DNA from: Adiantum capillus-veneris
Taxonomy: Eukaryota > Streptophyta > Polypodiopsida > Polypodiales > Pteridaceae
DNA: 64,000 nucleotides
Assembly (NCBI GenBank): GCA_014529385.2
Contig: CM043971.1
Coordinates: 33,247,209 to 33,311,208 of the forward strand
Reading direction: 5' to 3'
Positions 56,281 to 64,000 of this stretch are shown in pieces. The position numbers and the translations under genes were made by a program. The notes under the pieces were generated by a model that saw nothing but the letters and a program-made list of their open reading frames with translations, was not told the DNA's origin and ran no database searches. Position 1 is the stretch's first letter. Each line of letters begins with the position of its first letter.

Positions 56281-57627
56281 AGTAGTTCTAAATCTATATA
56301 TATATACGCAAACGAACACTAACTGTTCACAGACCAACAATTCTAGAAAAATACAATGGATTTGTACAATAATTTATTTGCAGTTGAAAATAAATTTTGT
56401 ACAAGGTAATGAAGATAACGGAATATAGCTCTGGAAACCGCAAACCCAAAGTCTGGGAAATTTTGCTTCACGTTAAGAGATCCTCCATATGTTAAGAACA
56501 AAATGTTTTAATCAAGGAAGGTAGCCCTCACCTGCACCCATAGCCACAAGAAAACAATTCATTAGCACGTGACTGTACGCAGGTGATGCTGGGCATCCCA
56601 GTTGTTATCCATGTCACCATAAAAAAAACATAGTTCTTAACTTGTATTTTGTTCTTTTAGATAAAAAAGTTTCTTGGCATTTTTGCCAATCTGATACTTA
56701 AAGTGACAAACCCCATAGAGCCACCATAAATCTGGTTTATTTCTTGATTATATTTTTTTAATAAAAAACTTTCTTTACCAATCCTTAAGATTTTAAGGAG
56801 ATTATCAAAATTAAACAGAAATTCTTCCCTAAACAAATTGGTGAGAATTACACTCTATAGATTTATGCTCAAGAAATCTTAATCCAGACCTAAGTTTATT
56901 AAGGACCACCACTTCCTTGTATATAATTTTTTTTTGAAACTGATCCTATTTTTGGAACCAATTTTATAACCAAGCTGAGATATCCCCAAAAAAAACTAAG
57001 TATTTACCAATTTACAAACTTGAGACACCCCCTTCTTAGATAAATTCACTACCTTTATCAAGAAATAACCTTGTTATTATGTCATGTCCAACATATTGCT
57101 GCCCCAAGTCAGCTATAAACTGTATACCAAAATACCCTAGACGACTCAGTCCCTAAGAGCCATCTCACACACCGTCCGAGAAATAAATAACGTAAAAAGT
57201 CTCCAGCCAGGATCAGCTAAGGGGAAAATTTATGACATACTCATTGTATCACGCACCTTTTAAACCAACCCACTAGAAGCATTTTGTAGTATATACAGCA
57301 AGATGTTAAAAAAAGACCAGTTAATATATACTTGAGTGAAAATAAAAGGCGAGCAGACAATGGCAAGCAAATTTTTTTGAATAATCAAGGGTCCAACAAA
57401 CTATGGCGATCAGAAATCAGTCCATATGCTGACTTGGTGAACAGCAACCGGAAACTTTCACTAATATTCCCAGCTTGTGATGTACTATGGTAAAACAGAC
57501 CGAGAAAAATTGGAAACCAGCTATCTACCACAATCTTGTATATGATGCCACTCATTTCCTACAAAATATCCGAAGCTAGGGCTTTACACCCGAAGCCAGT
57601 ATTAAGTAATTCTAGAATAACTTTTAG
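56281..57627. repeat. 1.35-kb direct repeat, copy 2
   Basis: Second copy of 52401-53758, starting GTTCTAAATC(TA)n and ending AAGTAATTCTAGAATAACTTTT. For 300 bp around 57000 I found only two or three differences. No target-site duplication outside the two copies was found, and neither copy has a clear TG...CA pair with a primer site. Confidence 0.95.
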
Positions 57628-59717
57628 TCGATTCCGTCAAATAGACGTCTGTTCTAAAAAAATCAGTCCAAGATCTGTTTCATTACCTAGAGTACTACAA
57701 TTCATTTGTATTACAGCTTACCAAGGTAACCGAACCATCCAGCTCACTGTTTTGAGTTATTTTTAAGTTGATTTTTCTATGAAATTCCAATTTTTATTCA
57801 GAACCCTGAAGTATCCACTTCATAAGTGCTTACCTTCTTTTGAGAAGTAAAAAAAACAACATCATAGAAAAATCAATTTCCGTTTAGACACCATGCCATC
57901 CAGTAATCCGTACAGTCATTCATTAACACATACTCAAAACCTGGCAATTTTTTACCAATAGATATAATCTCAGAAAAAAACCGTTTACAGAACCCATACT
58001 TTATTCGCCACACCACTTATTCCACGAAAAACTAGCATCATTAGAGAATCACTACTTCACATCTGTCATAAAGTAAACCAATAGTAAAATACCCAGTTAT
58101 TCTTTAGCAATATGAGCTACATACCATAAACAAGAAAGAAACAGATTTTCAGAACCTGGTTCTTATTTTAAAAAAAGAACAGATTGAGCAATGTTTTATT
58201 TCCAACCTTATTTTCCAAAGAAATAAGCTACAGCCACTTATTCCGGCTCATACAGTCTTTCAACAGACTCAAGAACATAATAAATGTCTGTTAACCTATA
58301 GATTAGGAGACAAAGAGCCTCCACAATCGCCTTCCTCAAACTTTTTTGGCATGTTGAGCCCACAGCAGTCAGTAGATAATAACTCACACGGTTTAGAACT
58401 CACACACACAGAGGTGATAACAGAGCACGCAACTAAGTGAGTATGATTACTCACCTTATGAGTCTTTTATACCAGTTGATGCCCATCTACAGAAGACGCG
58501 ACACCTGAGTTGGACACGTTTTCCACAATCGAGGTCGCCAGCAACGGCATATACTCAGGGATCCCCCCAGCCCAAGATCCGGAGTTTTACAGGCAAGACA
58601 CGTCACATCCGCAACAATATTCGACAGCAGACCCACACCCCAGTACACAGGCGGTGGCGTGCAGCAAAGGCAAGAAAACTTAATGCAAAGACTACTAAAC
58701 CCACTACAGAGCATTTTTTATAAAATGAAAAGATAGTATTAAGTTGAATGGAAAGACAGGTCATACTGTCCACCTTAACACCAAGGCAATAGATAACCAT
58801 CTATTCCCATAGTCGATACCCAGTCCGTAGATTTGTTACGAGTTTATTGTATCAAGCCTTGGATGATCATACACAGCAGGTTTTACACCTACTACCCTAA
58901 CCCTATTGTAAGCTTATGTCATTTCGCTATCCACTAGGGTAAAATATGCGCCGATCTAAAAGGTGCGAGTTTAATCAATTTCGGGTAATCTTTTTTATTT
59001 CCAATTGGGTCTAGGAGTCAAAAGGTGGGTCTATAAAAGATGGGTGATTTTTTTTTATATAACAACCGAGTCCAGAGTAACTTTTCCGGAGTTAGCATTC
59101 TTTAGCTACTTTGCTTACCCGGTGTATCTAACAAATTATGGCATACAGTCGCGACCAGGTTTTTTCCATAGCAATTGCACATCTTTATTTGTCAAGTGAA
59201 TCTACTCGAAGAGCAACGTTACTCCGTTATGAACTTCATCTATTTCCGTAGTTAGGAACCTTTGTTTCCCAAACTAAGTGGTGGACATATCAGGACCGAG
59301 TAACACGTGTGACACTCTGGGGTCATGAGCATCAAAAACAATATCCGACTGGCGATGGTTACTGAGGCACTGGGCCTAGGGCCAAAGTATTATTACATAG
59401 AACATTCGATAAAGCAAGGTTTTTCAGATCGGTTATACCTGCTAGCTGCCCAGTTTCTACCTCCTCATAAGATTTTCTTGTATCGTAGTTATGGCCATCC
59501 ACTAAGAGGATATTTTAAAAGTACTCCCCGCACTCGGGAGTATGGGGTAGCCTTGGCGACTCGTATCTTACCTTCAGCTGAGCGTCCAAACACATGATTT
59601 TACTGTGACAGCTGTTTGTGTGATCATGTAATGGGCGGCATAATAGAGATGTAGATAAAGGGCTCCTGAAATAATTATCAGCTAAGCTTTTTTGTCTAGT
59701 GAAAGAACCCATGTCAT

Positions 59718-59721
<4 letters not shown>
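57628..59721. other. No gene recognised
   Basis: About 2.1 kb of AT-rich DNA. A minus-strand stretch near 57990-57890 (LPGFEYVLMNDCTDYWMAW) and a 90-codon plus frame at 59325-59597 (MVTEALGLGPKYYYIEHSIK) look protein-like but have no recognised family. Both may belong to the unidentified element to the left. Confidence 0.3.
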
Positions 59722-59787
<66 letters not shown>

Positions 59788-59827
59788 GGGGGGGGGGGGA
59801 GGGGGGGGGGGGGGGGGGGGGGGGGGG
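59722..59827. repeat. (GT)n(GA)n and long G run
   Basis: GT tract, GA tract, then 23 G, one A and 27 G (59777-59827). The poly-Pro frame on the other strand is an artefact of this run. Confidence 0.97.
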
Positions 59828-60657
<830 letters not shown>

Positions 60658-60663
<6 letters not shown>

Positions 60664-60783
60664 AATGTAGGTGCGTAAGGAGAAGGTGGATAGGTTGAAG
60701 GGGAATTCATAAGAAATCGTATCTCTATTCAAGATATCCCCTTCAACCTATCCGTCTTCTCTTTACGCACCCACATTGAGAGT
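60658..60783. repeat. Hairpin: 47-bp inverted repeat
   Basis: Arms 60658-60704 and 60737-60783 pair with four mismatches over 47 positions around a 32-bp loop. The arms start ACTCTCAATGTAGGTGCG and end CACCCACATTGAGAGT. It lies between the CT microsatellite and the 3' side of the adenosylhomocysteinase relic. Confidence 0.9.
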
Positions 60784-61014
60784 CTGGCTTTCACTTGCTC
60801 CAGCACCCTACACAAAGTGCTTAACCTCCTCCTTGTTCTCACCCTCGGTGCTACAGATCCACCCTTTGCTCAACAACCTCCTCAACCTCCAACTCCTTTC
60901 TCTGCTCTAGCTCCGCAATCCTGAAGCCCTCACAAACATACTGCAAGTCAGGTGCATCATGAATCTATTCAAGTTTTAGCTTGCCCTACTCTAATCAAAT
61001 CAAGTATGGTTGTC
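60784..61014. other. 3' flank of the adenosylhomocysteinase relic
   Basis: No gene supported. It may include former 3' UTR; no poly-A remnant is visible. Confidence 0.4.
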
Positions 61015-62389
<1,375 letters not shown>

Positions 62390-62409
62390 CAGCCCCGCCC
62401 CCCCCAACC

Positions 62410-62411
<2 letters not shown>

Positions 62412-62496
<85 letters not shown>

Positions 62497-62580
62497 AGAA
62501 TTGTGCCTGGCCACCCTGTAATGTAGGTCTTCTTCTTCTTCTTCTTCTTCTTCCTCCCATTCCTCCTCCTCCCCTCCTCC
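62412..62580. repeat. (CT)n, (GC)n and (CTT)n microsatellites
   Basis: CT run 62412-62486, short GCGCGCGCG, then (CTT)n near 62530-62552 and CTCCTC repeats to 62580. Confidence 0.95.
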
Positions 62581-62964
62581 TTTTGGACCGTACAAAGTTC
62601 CATCTCTTTGCAATTCCTCCAGTAGTATCTATTTTATATATTCCCTATGTAGAGCTTGGCCCAATGGTCCATGTGGGATGAATAGATTGTACAATTCTTG
62701 AAAGTTACCAAAATGAAGGCAGTTTTCTCCTCAAACTTCCATGTTTATGATTCATGTGCTTTACTAGCTACAAGCTGCGTCTCTCTTTCTCTTGATAGAT
62801 TGGCGAGTGTAACCCTTGATGGCATGTTGAGCTTCCTTTATTTGTATGAGCCATGACGTCTTTCATGAGTCATTAAAGAGGGAGTTTAGTATAAGTAGAA
62901 TTCCACAATAGAAGTAAAACCAGGAGGAAGCATTGTTAAGAGGTTTACAAAGATTTATAGCAAC
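62581..62964. other. Non-coding, nothing recognised
   Basis: No gene signal seen. Confidence 0.4.
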
Positions 62965-63054
62965 ATGGTGCATGAAGAAGTTATTCCCTTTTACAAAAAT
63001 ATGGTGCATGAAGAAGTTATTCCCTTTTATAGCAACATGGTGCATGAAGAAGTC
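62965..63054 (+). repeat. 36-bp tandem repeat, 2.5 copies
   Basis: Units start ATGGTGCATGAAGAAG at 62965, 63001 and 63037. The period is a multiple of three, so one frame reads MVHEEVIPFYKN/SN repeatedly; the surrounding 68-codon ORF has no other support. Confidence 0.92.
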
Positions 63055-63200
63055 AGCAAAAATATTTTAACCGAATCATGTGTCGGGTTGAAGAAATGGT
63101 TGAAGAAGAGAGTGGGCCTTATTATACATCAAAAAGATCATTATAGATTGGTATCTTTCAACCATTCATAGTCACTTTGTTTATAGAAGCAAAACCACTT

Positions 63201-63250
63201 TAAGATGCCCTTACACTTATTATTATAAGATGCCCTTACACTTATTATTA
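63201..63250 (+). repeat. 25-bp tandem duplication
   Basis: TAAGATGCCCTTACACTTAT occurs at 63201 and 63226 with an identical TATTA tail. Confidence 0.92.

Positions 63251-64000
<750 letters not shown>

Noticed and set aside
52401-57627. Direct repeats as ordinary LTRs
   Set aside because: No primer site, polypurine tract, target duplication or consistent TG...CA ends were found, so I list them only as direct repeats.
58898-58916. ACCCTAACCCTA as a telomere-like repeat
   Set aside because: Only two imperfect units, and the plant repeat is CCCTAAA; no array.

Overview
The window is repeat-dominated nuclear DNA of a land plant with a large genome. The evidence is the mix of element classes (Ty1/copia, Ty3/gypsy, L1-type LINE and hAT remnants), two decayed copies of plant-type housekeeping genes (monodehydroascorbate reductase and S-adenosylhomocysteine hydrolase), initiator-Met-tRNA primer sites, and very long (GA/CT)n tracts. 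A seed-free vascular plant or gymnosperm would fit the gypsy lineages, but that is a weak inference. I found no intact host gene, no RNA gene and no CRISPR array. Nearly every coding relic carries stops or frameshifts.

Layout. 0.4-2.4 kb: decayed hAT transposase. 2.5-4.1 kb: two unidentified ORFs, each with a single stop. 5.8-11.3 kb: an LTR split by an L1-like LINE that runs on the minus strand, with a tandem duplication at the LINE 3' junction. 13.3-18.1 kb: two copia gag-protease fragments in opposite orientation, a long inverted repeat centred on a copia primer site, and a monodehydroascorbate reductase pseudogene. 20.1-45.1 kb: one giant minus-strand Ty3/gypsy element with matching 5-bp target-site duplications (TGGTG). 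It carries two nested insertions: a complete copia element (21187-26394, TSD TGGAC) and a deleted gag-only LTR element (33458-35686, flanked by ATATA). 45.3-51.1 kb: an inverted LTR pair and a second, plus-strand gypsy truncated after RNase H. 51.2-52.2 kb: low-complexity DNA. 52.4-57.6 kb: about 1.35-kb direct repeats flanking unidentified minus-strand overlapping ORFs. 59.7-60.8 kb: microsatellites and a hairpin. 61.0-62.4 kb: a 5'-truncated S-adenosylhomocysteine hydrolase retrocopy. The remainder is simple repeats.

How the parts relate. The giant gypsy is the oldest layer of the central block, because copia and the gag-only element each interrupt its coding sequence. Without them it is about 17.5 kb. 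In transcript order it reads leader with subrepeats, gag, protease, RT, RNase H, two consecutive HHCC modules, integrase core and C-terminus, a second retropepsin-like fold, a WVPK-repeat linker, subrepeats, and a long coiled-coil 3' ORF. The second protease-like domain, the duplicated HHCC module, and a palindrome recurring every ~287 bp at both ends of the element are the most unusual features here.

The stop codons in these elements are mostly TAG (explicable from CAG) and TGA (explicable from CGA). That is the pattern expected if methylated cytosines in CHG and CG contexts have deaminated, so the region looks like long-silenced, methylated heterochromatin.
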